Origin: Coptis chinensis
Lineage: Eukaryota > Streptophyta > Magnoliopsida > Ranunculales > Ranunculaceae
Reading direction: 5' to 3'
Assembly (NCBI GenBank): GCA_015680905.1
Contig: CM027381.1
Coordinates: 86,143,501 to 86,207,500, forward strand
Length of the DNA stretch: 64,000 nucleotides
Part shown: positions 1 to 11,573 of the stretch, one piece after another
Position numbering within the stretch: position 1 is the first letter of the stretch
How the letters are laid out: every line of letters starts with the position of its first letter
Notes under the pieces: model-generated
Told to the model about the DNA's origin: nothing
The model's input: the letters and a program-made list of their open reading frames with translations, nothing else
Databases searched by the model: none
Position numbers and translations under genes: made by a program

Positions 1-446
1 CTTCTCGGTTTGTTGGCTTTGGTTCTAATGTCGTCATGTGCAGCAGAAACCGTAAATTGACCATTCTTAGTGGATAACCAGATCCTTTCGTCCTCTCTGG
101 AGCTGTGAGGTTGCTGCAGTGAATTGATATCAGTACCAATATGATTCATCACTTGAATCATACTATTAGAGAAGTCCCATTCATCTCCATGAATGCAGTT
201 TGTGAGTGTTGCCCGAAGCTTCATTATGTGTTTTCTTTCCTCCTGAAAGTAGTCACAAATAGGTTTCTGACATAACCAATTGTCCCTCCATAGATTTATA
301 GATGCACCATTCCCAACAATCCATCCATGAAATGGAGCCATTTCCTTGAGACCCCATCTTATTCCCAGCCATACAGTTGAGGTCAAATCCACTTGCTGCA
401 CAACAGCTGAAGTTGGGATCTTGAGGATTATTTGATGAGGGTCTTA
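1..446 (-). mobile_element. LINE (non-LTR retrotransposon) ORF2 fragment, cut by window edge
   Basis: Read on the minus strand, one open frame gives text typical of the C-terminal part of plant LINE ORF2: a WLGIRWGLKEMAPFHGWIVG segment followed by NGASINLWRDNW, and later DERIWLSTKNGQFTV, the stretch that normally sits between the reverse transcriptase and the zinc-binding zf-RVT region. The frame stays open to base 1, so the element continues outside the window. Upstream of about 446 the frame meets several stops, which suggests 5' truncation or decay. The obvious 69-residue ORF here is in another frame and is a shadow. LINE identity is family knowledge; the frame and motifs are seen directly. 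Confidence 0.75.
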
Positions 447-1231
447 AACTAGCTAGTCTCAATAAGAGTGTTCATGGCTCCAGCTTAGGAAATTCTTGAA
501 TGCAGTAGTACTATCTCTGAAGTGTTTGACATCTTTAAAAGCCAATTTTTTGTCGGAAATACCATGGGGGTTAATAAAAATGATATTAATACATTAGTTG
601 AACTCCAGGGAACATGACTTGTTGCTAACCTGCTATTCCTAATATTTTAAGTAATGAACTAAGAATTATATAATGGGGGATTGTAAGTAAAATAATAGTG
701 AATAAGGACAAATTAAAAAGCAGGAATGGTCTAGACAATCCAATTATGGTCTGCTTGTACTCATCAATTCAATACCTATGAATCTATGTTGTTCATGAAA
801 CGCAGCTACTTCGAAATTATTCAAACTTCCGAGTTCGTTGTGACTGCATGTGTAATATGTGTTCAGCAACAGTAGATTCAAGCATCTTGAAACAGTAAAA
901 GGTTGAGCTTGGATCAATTCCCATAAGCCCCTGGGGAGTGGTTTAAGGGTTTAGGGCTTAAAATTATGTAAAGTTCTACCAATGAAAGAAAAATAGAAAG
1001 TTCTACCAATGAAAAAATAGAAAGAAAAATAATGTGAAATAGCAAGATACATGTAACATTTAGATGTCACCTACATGAGAACAGAGAAGGTTACCTTTAC
1101 ATTAATGAAACAGATCCACAGCAACAAAAAGAACTCTGAAAATAAAATGGGAAGAAAAAAGAAAGAAAGAGGAGCTAGATGATGGTGAAATCCTAGAAAG
1201 AGAGCCTACTCTATTCACCAACCTAACCTTT
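447..1231. other. Intergenic, no gene seen
   Basis: AT-rich sequence without a convincing open frame. The part next to 1231 must hold the 3' UTR of the DUF1645-type gene. A short direct repeat (AAAGTTCTACCAATGAAA) occurs at about 971-1015. Confidence 0.5.
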
Positions 1232-1981
1232 CTACATTCCCTTCCTTAAGTGAAACAGAGGAGGCATTACACTAGTCTTCCCTTGGATGGATGAGGGTAC
1301 ATTAATCACAGGTCTTATTCTAATGCTAGCTGATCTTGTTCTCTCTAATCCTTGTTTTATTCTCTTCACATGCTTCTCCCTATTCCATAAACTTTCCTTG
1401 CCTGTTTTTCCAGCATCTACTGAACCTGTATGGACACTGGAATCCATGGACGATGAAGAAGAAGATGTAGATGATGATGGTGACAATGTTGAGGCACGCT
1501 GTTTCTTCAACCTTAAGAGTTCTTTCCATAATAAAGTGCACTTAGGTGGACGAGGAGATGGATCTTCGTCTAAGAACCAACTTACTCTATTCTCTTCCTT
1601 ACCTGCTTCCTTCTCTACTTCCTCTTTTGCCTTGAGAGTGATTTTGTTGAGCTTATTCGATTGTTGCATTTGCCAAAAGGGGAGTAACCTTCCCTCAAAG
1701 AAAAGCTCGTCGGCTGTTATCATGGTATTTGTAGTAGCAGAATTACCAGAGAGAAACTCAAAGTCCATATTACGCGCTTTGTCTTTCTCTGCATCGGCTT
1801 TTTTGGTCTCAGAGTTTGGAGTTAAGGAAAGGAAGTTGTCGTCGTCGAGAAAGTCGACTGAGAATGAGATTCTTGGGCTACAAGTTGTGTCAATGGATCT
1901 AGAAGTTGCCTGAATACTTTCTAGGGAAACCATGGTGGTTGTGTCTGCTTTGGGAGAGGAGAAGAGAGGAGGGTGAGTCAT
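1232..1981 (-). CDS. DUF1645-type plant protein, intronless
   Basis: A 249-residue single-exon protein. The domain signature is seen directly: an acidic, Ser-rich N-terminus, FEFLSG at about 74-79, ADELFFEGRLLPFW at about 90-103, CTLLWKELLRLKKQR at about 148-162, a poly-Ser stretch at 168-178, and a basic C-terminal part ending PPLFHLRKG. This order is that of the DUF1645 family (PF07816), small plant proteins whose biochemical role is poorly known. No transmembrane segment or signal peptide is visible. The first ATG at 1981 is taken because a TATA box lies about 50 bases upstream; an internal Met at residue 17 is possible. The ADELFxxGxLLP motif also occurs in the BKI1 homologue at 20 kb, so the two share a short linear motif but not overall homology. 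Expression and function cannot be read from the sequence. Confidence 0.85.
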   Translation of the reverse strand: MTHPPLFSSPKADTTTMVSLESIQATSRSIDTTCSPRISFSVDFLDDDNFLSLTPNSETKKADAEKDKARNMDFEFLSGNSATTNTMITADELFFEGRLLPFWQMQQSNKLNKITLKAKEEVEKEAGKEENRVSWFLDEDPSPRPPKCTLLWKELLRLKKQRASTLSPSSSTSSSSSSMDSSVHTGSVDAGKTGKESLWNREKHVKRIKQGLERTRSASIRIRPVINVPSSIQGKTSVMPPLFHLRKGM

Positions 1982-2030
1982 GTATGAAGTTGGTTACTTG
2001 GGTGTGTCTTAAGGCATGCACGAGGTTCTG

Positions 2031-2037
2031 TTTTATA
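2031..2037 (-). promoter_or_regulatory. Probable TATA box of the DUF1645-type gene
   Basis: TATAAAA on the minus strand about 50 bases upstream of the ATG at 1981. This leaves a 5' leader of roughly 20-25 bases if transcription starts about 30 bases downstream. It is inferred from motif and spacing only. Confidence 0.5.
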
Positions 2038-3079
2038 AATGGAGCTTGGTGCTTCTTTTGCTCCTTTTTTGTTTTTCTTTTGGTCAGTAAATGTTTGGAC
2101 GGTGAGATTATTTAACTAAATGGTCTGGTGAAGCTGAAACAAGTGAGTTAAGATTGTGTTTAGATGTAGGGTGACAGCAAATGGAGCCCATTGGAAGTAA
2201 AAGACAGACTATATACATAGTTTGGCTTGGATTTTGCATGTTTGTCACATTTTTTTCGCTTTTTTTTTGGGTTCTTAACAGTAAGCTTCTGTTCGGTTAC
2301 TCCAACATAATGTTGCAGTAGCAACATTCAAAACTCAAAAGACAGGTACGTGCAGTAAAGGAATCTTGCACACATGGCAATAGATCAAACAGTTTTTTAG
2401 TTTCTGTAGCTGGTTTAATTACTTCAAAACACAAAATCTGGTAACATTTTTACCTTCAACTAACTTTTGTGTTCTTTTAGTCCCTGAACAGAACATGCTA
2501 GCCAAATAAGAGCTATCTAATTTTATTTAAGTGATGAACTGATGATACAAACACTTCCTTAGTTAGAACACCAGCAAACAAAGAACAGAAAAGCTGATTT
2601 AATTTTTAAACCAGGTCCAGGTGAAAAAGAGATATATAGTTAATGGCTTAATGGTACAATAATTTTTCTTGGAAAGGGCCAAAAAGAGTATTTAAAGTAG
2701 TTGGTCAAAAGAGATAAGCATTGAGAGCTTGACTCATTGCTTACAGGATAAAACTTTGCAATGGTCCCTAGCATGTGGTAACATGAGAGAAGCTTTCTCT
2801 TCATGTTACTTCTACTCTTAAGTCTTAACTAGGTCATAAACCATATCTAAGATACCTACTTAATTAACTAAATAACCCGTTTGAACCATTCTTTGATGGT
2901 AAACTTTCAACTTTCTCATCATTGAATTGGTCAAGGGTATTCAATTCAAGTCTTTCACATATACATAATGTTCGTCTTTTTTAAATGTTTCAGTTAAAGA
3001 TACCATGTTACCCTAATCTCATATAGCCTGCAGGCAGCTAATAAACAAAATGGTAGTACAAGAGTTGAGGCGAGGAGCG
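2038..3079. other. Upstream region, no gene seen
   Basis: About 1 kb of AT-rich sequence upstream of the DUF1645-type gene. No open frame of note and no clear repeat. Confidence 0.5.
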
Positions 3080-3258
3080 ATCGTGTGTAAGGGTGGAATT
3101 TGAGCATCTGGCTTGGGCTCGGTTCAAGTTCGCTCATTTAATTATATTAGCCGAGCTCGAGTTTAAATATAATTAAAACTCGTGTAACAAATGAATTTGA
3201 TGAAGCTCGGCTTGTTTATCTCAAATAACATCTTTGTAGTATAAAACTAGATTTTGGA

Positions 3259-3276
3259 CCCGGGCATACGCCCGGG
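3259..3276 (-). terminator. Helitron 3' hairpin
   Basis: Perfect 7-bp GC stem with a 4-base loop, separated by 8 bases from the terminal CTAG. This is the palindrome Helitrons use as a rolling-circle stop signal; it is not a transcription terminator. Confidence 0.8.
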
Positions 3277-4289
3277 ATCTATTAAATATTTTGTGTGCTG
3301 AAAAGGCTTTATAAAATGTCTCACACAAATTTTCGAATCGAATATATTTTTATTGAAAATAAATCAAATATGTTAATCGATTATGGTGCATAAGTACTTA
3401 GAAATTAAGAGATCAAATTGAGATAGTATCTTCACTTTATGGTTTAGGATATTAATCCATAATTTTCAAATAAAATTATCTTAAACGATCTAGCTTGTAT
3501 AATAGTTTTTAGATTTATGGTGATTTAGCGACAAATTTTCGAATCAAAAAAATATTTTTATTGAAAATAAACCGAAATATGTTAATGATGATTATGGTGC
3601 ATAAGTACTTGGAAACTAAGGGATCAAATTGAGATAGCCGAGCAACGATTATGGTGTATAAGTACTTGGAAACTAAGGGATCAAATTGAGATAGCCTCTT
3701 CACTTTGTGGTTTAGGATATTAATCCGTAATTTTCAAATAGAATTATCTTAAACTCGATCTAGCTTGTATATATAATAGTTTTATTAGATTTATGGTGAT
3801 TTAACGGTAAATCATCACCGCTCAGCTTACGTACTAATGTGTACAAATCACTAAAATAGATTGATTGTTTCCATATCCTCAAAGAATATACTACTCCCAC
3901 TTGAAAAGATTTATCACATGAACGTGTCCTACGAACGGGTACCGTTATATTAAATTATTCTAAAAAATATTAGCAACTATGCATAGCTATGAGATATGAA
4001 AATTATATTAATTACTCAATTAAATTTCTTGCACCACTCTCTATAAAAAGGAAGCATCAAACTTTGATAAAACTCATCGACTTCTTTTCATTGTTAGTTT
4101 TAACAATAGAAGTTTGATTGAAGTTTTTTGAGAATGTCCAATTTGGTGAAGATAATATTGAAGCTACTTGAATAGCAAGGCATTCCCAATCACAATAAAA
4201 AGAAGTATGATAAACATTACTTAAAATGCAAAACTATATTTGTCGAGACATTTATTCCCCTACATATAATACAAATATATTTTAGGGTT

Positions 4290-7215
4290 ATTAGTTGAAT
4301 ACATTTGCATCAAGTTTATAATTTTTCATTAATTATTCTTTTGAGGTTAGTTTAATGTAGCACGTTGCATCCGGTTTCCAAATTCTCATTAATTATTCTT
4401 TGAGATTAGTTCAATAGTTGCATCAAGTTTCCGATTTCCCATCAATTATTATTTAAGGTTAGTTCAATTGCATCCATTTTATGATATCCCGCTACTTATT
4501 CATTAAGGTTAATTCAAGATGTTGCATCCAGTTTTTTATGTTTCGTTAATTATTATTTGAGATTAGTTTATTGAATTTGCATCCGTGTTCTAATCTCTCG
4601 TTAATTACTCTTTGAGGTTAGTTCAATACATGCATCCAATTTCGATTTCTGTTAATTGTTTTTCTAGGTTAGTTCGATAGTTTACAATTTCTATACAGTT
4701 TGCATATATGTAAGAGTCTGTTTTTAAACTCACTTTCATTTTGGGTTCCTAATTACTCAGAATTACTCATGTGAGAAGGCTAAAAACCGACATTTATGCT
4801 TTGAGGTCGATGCGATGCGCTTACATTCGACTTTCGATTTTCGAGTTAACTATTTTTGAGGATATTTCAATGCATTTGCATCCAATTTCTGATTTCTGTT
4901 AGTTAATATCTTATTTTAGTTTAATGCGGTTGCATCTAGTTTTTGGATTTTTGTTAATTATTTTTTGAGGTTAGTTCAATGCAGTTTGCATCCAATTTCG
5001 AATTTATGTTAATTGTTCTTTGAGGTTAGTTCAATGTATTTGCCTCAAGTTTTCGATTTCCCGTTAATTATTTTTTGAGGTTAGTTCAATGCAGTTACAT
5101 CACATTTATAATTTCCCGATAATTATTCATTTAGGTTAGTTCAGTGTAGTTTCATCCATTTTTCAATGTTTCATTAATTAGTCTTTGAGATTAGTTCATT
5201 GCATTTGGATCTAGTTTTCAATTTCCCGTTAATAACTCTTTAAGGTTAGTTCAATACATCTGCATCTAGTCTCTGATTATTTATGCTTTAAGGTTAGTTC
5301 GATGCAATTATATCTGGTTTCTGATTTCCGTTAATTATTATTTTTGAGATTATTTCAATGCATTTGCATTTAGTTTCGATTTCCCACCAATTATTCTATG
5401 AGGTTAGTTTAATGCGGTTGTATTCGGTTTTTTATTTTATGTTAATTATTTTTTGAGTTTAGTTCAATGTATTTGCAAGGTTTCGATTTCTCGGCCTATT
5501 AATTATTATCGAGGTTTGTTTGATGTATTTGCATACCGTTTCGATTTCCCATTAAATATTTTTCAAGGATTTGTATACAATTTCTAATTTCCCTTTAGTT
5601 ATTATCGACATTAGTTTAATGCAATTGCACTCAGTTTTCAATTTCTAGTTAATTACTTTTTTAGTTTAGTTTATTGCATTTGCATAAAGTTTCCAATTTT
5701 TTAATTATTCTTTGAGCTCAGTTATGCATTTGAATCCAATTTCTAATTTCCTTTTAATTATCCAATGTGGTGTATAATACCAACTTCTACTGATCCATCT
5801 GTAGTGTTCTTGCAAACATGACATAAAAAGTAAATTATGTTTGATTTATTATGTGGGATCATTGAAGATTATCAGTTCGATTTCCCATTAATTATTATTT
5901 TAAATTATGCATGACTTACTATGTAGAATCTTCAAAGATTATCTACGAACGGGTGTTGTTATATTAATTATTTTGAAAAATATTTGTAAATATGCAAAAC
6001 TTTTATATATTAATATTATATTAATCACTCAACCAAATTTCTTATAACGTGAAAACCTTATTCTCCATTAAAAAAAAATAACTCATGTACCTTTAATAAA
6101 ATCCTTCAACTTCATTTTGTTGTTTAATAATAGAAGTTTGATTGAAGTTTTGTGAGATTGCCTAATAAGGTGAAGTTCATATATATTGTAGCTACTTGAA
6201 TAGCAAAGAGTTCCCAATCATACGGAAAGAGATAAGATAAACATCATTTTAAATGCAAAACTATACTTACCGAGACATTCCCACAACATATAACCCAACT
6301 ATGTTTTGAGGTTAGTTTAATGTATTTGCATCCGGTTTATGATTTTCCGTTATTTATATTTTGAGGTTAGTTCAATACAGTTGCATCCAATTTTCAATTC
6401 CTGTTATTTATTTTTTGAGATCAATTCAATGCAGTTGCATCCAGTTTCTGATTTCTCGTTAATTATTCTTTTTAATTAGTTCAATACATTTGCATCTAAT
6501 TTGAGCATTAATTATTCTTTGAGGTCGGATTCAATACATTTGCATCCAGGTTCGATTTCCCATTAATTATTCGTGAGATTAGTTTAATGCATTTGCATCC
6601 AGTTTCTGATTTATCGTTTATTATTTGATAAAGTTACATTTGCATCTAGTTTCCGATTTCTCATTAATTATTGTTTGAGATTAGTTCAATGAATTTGCAT
6701 ACAGTTTCCTATTTACCATTAATTATTTTGAGGTTAGTTCAATGCATTTGCATCCGGTTTATTTTTGAGATTAGTTGGGTAGTTCCATCCGGTTTCCGAT
6801 TTCCCATTAATTATTTTTTAATATTAGTTCCACGATTTGCATCATGTTTCCAATTAATAATTAATTTTTCTTTGACGTTAATTCAATGCAATTGCATCCA
6901 GTTTCGATTTTCTATTAATTTAATCTTTGAGGGTTAGCTCAATGCATTTGCATCCGATTTCGATGCGACAATTATTTTTTTATGTTAGTTTGATGTATTT
7001 GCATCCAAGTTTTGATTTTCCGTTAATTATTCTTTGAGGTTAGTTTAATAGGATTGTATCCATATATATTCTAATTTTCTATTAATTACTTTTTAAGATT
7101 AGTTTAATGTTTGCATTTGCATCCAGGTTCGATTTTCCGTTAAATATTATTTGAGGTTAGTTCGATACATTTGCATCCAGTTTTGGTTCCCCATTAATTG
7201 TTTTTTACGTTAGTT
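4290..7215. repeat. Degenerate minisatellite of about 55 bp inside the Helitron
   Basis: The unit resembles TTAGTTCAATGCATTTGCAT followed by CCAGTTTCCGATTTCCCGTT and AATTATTCTTTGAGG, about 55 bp. It is repeated some 40 or more times in two blocks, about 4290-5765 and 6300-7215. Units diverge strongly. Between the blocks, 5945-6300 is a second copy of the non-repeat segment at about 3930-4290, so a segment plus its array was duplicated as a whole. The ORF at 6671-6937 is only a reading of this repeat. Confidence 0.85.
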
Positions 7216-7239
7216 TCATTCAATATTATATATATTTTA

Positions 7240-7860
7240 AAATATTTGTCATTATTGCTTTTTTTTTTTTTTTTTTTTAATTTTCTATTATATATTTTGT
7301 GATGTTATTTTTGTATAATTGTTTTAACTATGTTTTGAGGCCATGTTAAGGATATATTGAAATAAGTCGGTGTTTTATCATAGACACTAAAATTGTATGA
7401 TTTGTAGTAAGGAATTAGTTTATACAAATTACATATTTTTTAGCAATTTTTTTATTTGATCAAATATATAAGAATTGGAACACTAAAAGTGTTTGATTCA
7501 GAATAATAGAAAATTACTTTATACAAATCACCTATATTTTAGCAATTTTAAAAATATTTGTCATTATTGTTTTGCCGTTATTTTTTTTTTTTTCATTTTC
7601 TATTATATATTTTGTGATGTTATTTTTTGTATAATTGTTTTTAACTATGTTTTGAGGTGTTAAGAATATAGAAATAAGTCGGTGTTTTATCATAGACACT
7701 AAAATTGTATGATTTGTAATAAGGAATTCTACAAATTACATATTTTTTTTTTATTTGATCAAATATATAAGAATTGGAACACTAAAAGTGTTTGATTCAT
7801 AATAGAAATTACTTTTACAAATCACCTATTTATTTTTTAGCAATTTTTTTTTATTTGATC
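7240..7860. repeat. Tandem duplication of about 300 bp inside the Helitron
   Basis: The segment with TTTTGTGATGTTATTTTT, AATAAGTCGGTGTTTTATCA and TTTGATCAAATATATAAGAA occurs first at about 7240-7545 and again at about 7550-7860, with small deletions in the second copy. Copies of a different unit (GGGATCAAATTGAGATAG) lie near the other end at 3410-3720. Confidence 0.75.
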
Positions 7861-8342
7861 AAATATGTAGAATTGGAAATACACTCAAACTCTCCAAATA
7901 TAATAATTAGAAATACACTCAAACTCTCCTAAGAGGTTCTATGTATGTGAGATTGTAGGCTATTGAAAAAGACTATCTTTTCATATTAGAGTGCCACATG
8001 AGAGAGAAAAACTAACTCTCTCATATTAGAGTGCCACATAGGAAAGAGAAAATACTCAATTAGAGGTCTCTGCTTTAGTATATAGATAGTAGATAACCGA
8101 TTAGGTATTCCAACTCACTCGTTTAGCTCAAATAATATTTTTGTAGTGTAAAATAGCCGAGCTACTCTAGTTTGCTTGTTTAGCTCAAATAACATTTTTG
8201 TAGTGTAAAATAACCGAGTTATTCCAGTTCGCTCGTTTTAAGTATATGAGCCGAGCTCCATATCAATTTAAAACTCGTGTAATAAACGAGCCGAGCTTGA
8301 ACATAGTCGTTTAGCTCGAATTAATTCCAACTTAATCGTGTG

Positions 8343-9868
8343 TAAGCAGTTAAGCACACATGCAATATTGATGGACCCAAACCATGAAGAGACCAAGATG
8401 CATCGAAGATCTTACCCTTCCAATTCTCACCACGGATAGCATTTTGTCCTAAAGTGGCTTAATCATGAATTAAAAAATGTGTACAAAAAGATGCAAATTA
8501 GTATGTAAATATATCTCTAAACCATTAGCTGTACATGTCAGAATAGATCCATATCTTACCAGATGCAGGCATGCAGCTCAACTGGATTGGAGCAGGGTAG
8601 ACTGTTTTTTTTGTGGGCCATAGCGAGCTCTTAAAATATAAAGCCTCTCCTGAAGAAAAAGATTGCCATGCAAATTTGTTCATGTATACGTAGTTTTCGG
8701 TTATTGCAGCCATCTATCATCTCATACAAGTATGCGAACGGCTATACATCGTTTATTTTTTTTTCTTAAAACCCGTTATGGTTTTTTCGGATTCTAATTA
8801 TTGTAATTATATAGGAGAGGATTATCTTTTTTTTTAAATAAAATAAAAGATAATTATGTTATTTAAGGGGTGATTTTTGACATACCCAACAAAACACTTC
8901 CGTCCCCCAACTTTAAAATAAATAAATAAAATGATTTTAGACATATTTAGCTTTCTAAATTACACTTCTTTTCTATTAAACGTATCCAAGATATTTATTG
9001 ACTAAAACAAGTCATTTACTCTATGTGATTTAGAAGAAAAAGACGTTTTTTTTTTTTTTTTTTTTTTTTTTCCAATAACCTCTTATTCTTTTGTCTTATC
9101 AATAAACATAAAAACACCCACTTTTGATTTGGATCAATCATACCAAAGTAATAAAGATGAATACCAATCAAATGAGGATGAAGAAAAAAAATTCAAAATC
9201 AAATTTTGACGAATGGGAAAACGAAGAAGACTATTTGGATTGCGGGTGAAGACCGAGTGATGGGTCAAAGGTTTTTTATACACTCCTGCCAATGAGCCAA
9301 ACATTTGCCACGCCACACCTGAAAATAATGAAACCTTTGAAGCTAATTTAACGTTAAGATTTAACGGAGCATATGAATTTCGAATAATGAGTATGCCACT
9401 TCGACTTGCGTTTCTAGACATACTCTCTGTTTTTCAGTAAAATATTAAGTGAAGTATATGAATGAAGTACACTTTAGTACCATCCAGTTACGCGACTTCT
9501 TCAAGAATTCAAGTGATCATGCACAACTATTGCTTACTATTCCCAGATGGAGAATCAGAGTCTTCAATTGCTGCATTATATTTTTATAATGGAGTTCTTA
9601 TAGCTCTGCTTGTTCTGATGAATCTTCTATTAGAGTTATGCTAATTGGAGCTGTTCAACATCTCTAGGATTATGTTCTTGCTGATTTCAATTCGTCTTCA
9701 AAGATCAGAGAAGAAAAAGCAACAATGTGATGCAATGTTTGCCTGCTTTGATAGGCAACTGAGTGTGCTCTTATGAGTTTTAGACTAGTTGTGCTAACAT
9801 GCAACTTTTCCAGGTGTTTAAGTTTTGTGCTAGCATTCCGATAGGCACCAAAGTTCATCATGTTTTTG
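8343..9868. other. Intergenic, no gene seen
   Basis: No coding pattern recognised. A run of 26 T lies at 9046-9071. Short frames here show no family resemblance. Confidence 0.5.
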
Positions 9869-11573
9869 ATGGGAGAAAGTTTGGTCAATAATTTCATGTC
9901 TCTTGGGGCTGATGAACCTGAAGAGATAAAGGGAAATCATAAAGAAAGTGCAATCGCATCATCATGTTCCTAGCAGTCCAATATAAGTAGCTTATTAGTA
10001 GAAACTAGGGATGATAATGTTAACACGATAGAAAGGCTAAATCAAGGATTCATGCAGTATGGATGTTCACATTACCGATGAAGGTGCCAAATTAGAGCAC
10101 TGTGCTGCAATGAGATTTTTGACTGTCGTCATTGTCATAATGAGGCAAAGAACAATATAAATGTTGAAGGAAAGCTTAGACATGACCTTCCACGCCATGA
10201 AGTTCAACAGGTCATTTGTTCACTTTGTGGCACTGAACAAGTTTGCGTCAACTGCGGTGTTTGTATGGGTAAATACTTTTGCAAAACTTGCAAATTCTAT
10301 GATGACGATACATCAAGAAGTCAGTACTGTTGTATGCAGATAAAAGAAAACAATAGAAGACAAGGACATAATAACAGGTAATAACCAAGGCGCGGATTAG
10401 GCTGTCCTTAAGGAAAGATTTTGCCCTTTCTAATGGTGCAGAAAGGCAACAGTGGCATCTTTCTCACAGGATTCAATGGTTAACAGCAGCCTGACTTTGC
10501 ACTAGAAACGGACTACCCTCTAGAACAAAGAATATAACTCTCTCTGGCGGGCTGAAGAAGAAGAAGAAGAATAGGTGTGAATCTCGTTTTCGAAAAGTGG
10601 GATGAAGACCGATAGAGTATTCACGATTTATGGTTTTCTCTTGAATTGGATTTGGTGTATAGAGGCGATAAGACGACTTCGACCTCTCTCGATATAGAGG
10701 CGCAGCAAAGACGACTTCTGGTATATACACGAGTTCTCTCTCTCTGTTCTGTGATGATCTCTCTCTATGAACACAGCAGTGTTTACATAGAGTATGATTG
10801 GTTATCATAGATGGAGAAGGACACCTCTCCAAGTCGCCGATAGGCAATTGGTAATCCACTACCCACTAGACAAACTACCCACTGACCGAGCCCACTGACT
10901 TCGGTTCGTTCGGGTGGCGTGGCTTGTAGGTGTGTGGCTATGGGTGAGTCCTCCCTCCTAACACAAAAGCCTTTGTACCCTAAGGGCACGCCCTTATGCT
11001 AGAGGATCACCTCATATACCTCACTTGCTAGTGGTGGTTCACCAATGTGGGACTAAACAACACACAAGTATTTTGAAATACTCTTTAGATATTCCAACAA
11101 GTACCACTGTAACGGCTGTGGGATTTGCAGAATTGGAGGGCGTGAGAATTTTTTCCATTGTTACAAGTGTGGTTGTTGTTACTCGGTGCATCTAAAGAAT
11201 AGCTATCATTGTGTGGAAGGGGCAATGCATCATGATTGCCCCAGTTTGCTTTGAGTATCTATTCGAGTCGAGAAATGATATAACTGTCATGCCTTGTGGA
11301 CATACCATTCACATGAACTGCTTGAAGGAGATGCGGCAACACTTGCAGTATGCCTGCCCCCTTTGCTCCAAATCTATCTGTGATATGTCCAAGGTGTGGG
11401 AGAAGCTTGGCATGGAAATTGCCATGACACCAATGCCTGAATCATATCACGATAAAAAGGTTTGGATTTTGTGCAACGACTGTGGAGCATCCTCAGAAGT
11501 TCAGTTTCATGTGGTGGCTCAGAAATGCATGAGTTGCAATTCCTATAATATTCGTCAAACCAGAGGCTTTTAA
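9869..11573 (+). pseudogene. CHY zinc finger / RING E3 ubiquitin ligase (MIEL1/RZFP34-like), broken by LTR-type insertion and other lesions
   Basis: Conceptual translation runs from ATG 9869 through a CHY-type zinc finger (YGCSHYR, then [17 protein letters not shown]), a CTCHY-like finger ([20 protein letters not shown]), a C3H2C3 RING ([29 protein letters not shown]) and the C-terminal zinc ribbon (WILCNDCG, CMSCNSYNIRQTRG). This is the full order of CHY-RING E3 ligases, which act on ABA and stress regulators in plants. Lesions seen: TAG at 9971-9973; TGA at 10079-10081 inside the CHY finger, where the family has Arg; loss of about four residues before VCVNCG; a 772-bp insertion with 5-bp target duplication at 10328-11099 that splits a contiguous exon; and an extra C in the run at 11239-11242 that shifts the frame before the RING. 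The 120-residue ORF at 11211 is only the piece after that frameshift. The copy appears intronless over this stretch, so a retrocopy is possible but not shown. Confidence 0.9.
10328..11099. mobile_element. LTR-retrotransposon derivative (solo LTR or TRIM) inserted in exon
   Basis: A 772-bp insertion starting TGTTG and ending CAACA, with the perfect 5-bp duplication AGTAC at 10323-10327 and 11100-11104. TG...CA ends plus a 5-bp target duplication are the marks of LTR-retroelement integration. It has no gag-pol coding capacity. Removing it with one AGTAC joins the zinc-finger exon in frame (SQYHCNGCG). The 128-residue minus-strand ORF at 10473-10859 lies wholly inside and has no recognised domain. 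I cannot tell the orientation of the LTR. Confidence 0.85.

Larger units (their letters stand above)
3247..8093 (-). mobile_element. Non-autonomous Helitron, about 4.85 kb
   Basis: On the minus strand the element starts with TCTACTATCTATATACTAAA at 8093 and ends with CTAG at 3250-3247. Eight bases before the CTAG is a perfect hairpin at 3259-3276 (arms CCCGGGC and GCCCGGG, loop of 4). A TC start, a 3' hairpin, a CTRR end and insertion between A and T without target duplication are the defining Helitron features, and all are present: the host A is at 8094 and the host T at 3246 on the minus strand. Joining the flanks restores GTATAAAATAACCGA, nearly identical to an intact stretch of the same host element near 8196-8216. 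No RepHel helicase frame was found. The inside consists mostly of minisatellite and segmental duplications. Confidence 0.88.
3088..8334. mobile_element. hAT-type MITE (about 400 bp), interrupted by a Helitron
   Basis: The ends are TAAGGGTGGAATTTGAGC on the left and an imperfect inverted copy ending TTCCAACTTA on the right. They are flanked by a perfect 8-bp direct repeat ATCGTGTG at 3080-3087 and 8335-8342, the target-site length of hAT transposons. Element sequence is at 3088-3246 and 8094-8334 and is rich in the GAGCTCGGCTCG-like stretches found in a related MITE at 17609-17934. The 4.85 kb in the middle is a later Helitron insertion. No transposase is present, so it is non-autonomous. Confidence 0.8.

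Noticed and set aside
1287-1913. 208-residue plus-strand ORF
   Set aside because: It lies antisense to the DUF1645-type gene, has no domain, and is a shadow of its codon pattern.
6671-6937. 88-residue ORF
   Set aside because: It is a reading of the minisatellite in the Helitron; the repeated phrases give it away.
4290-7215. CRISPR-like array
   Set aside because: Repeats are adjacent and divergent without unique spacers of constant length, and the DNA is from a plant nucleus.
10473-10859. 128-residue minus-strand ORF
   Set aside because: It lies inside the LTR-type insertion, with no known domain and a poly-Phe run.
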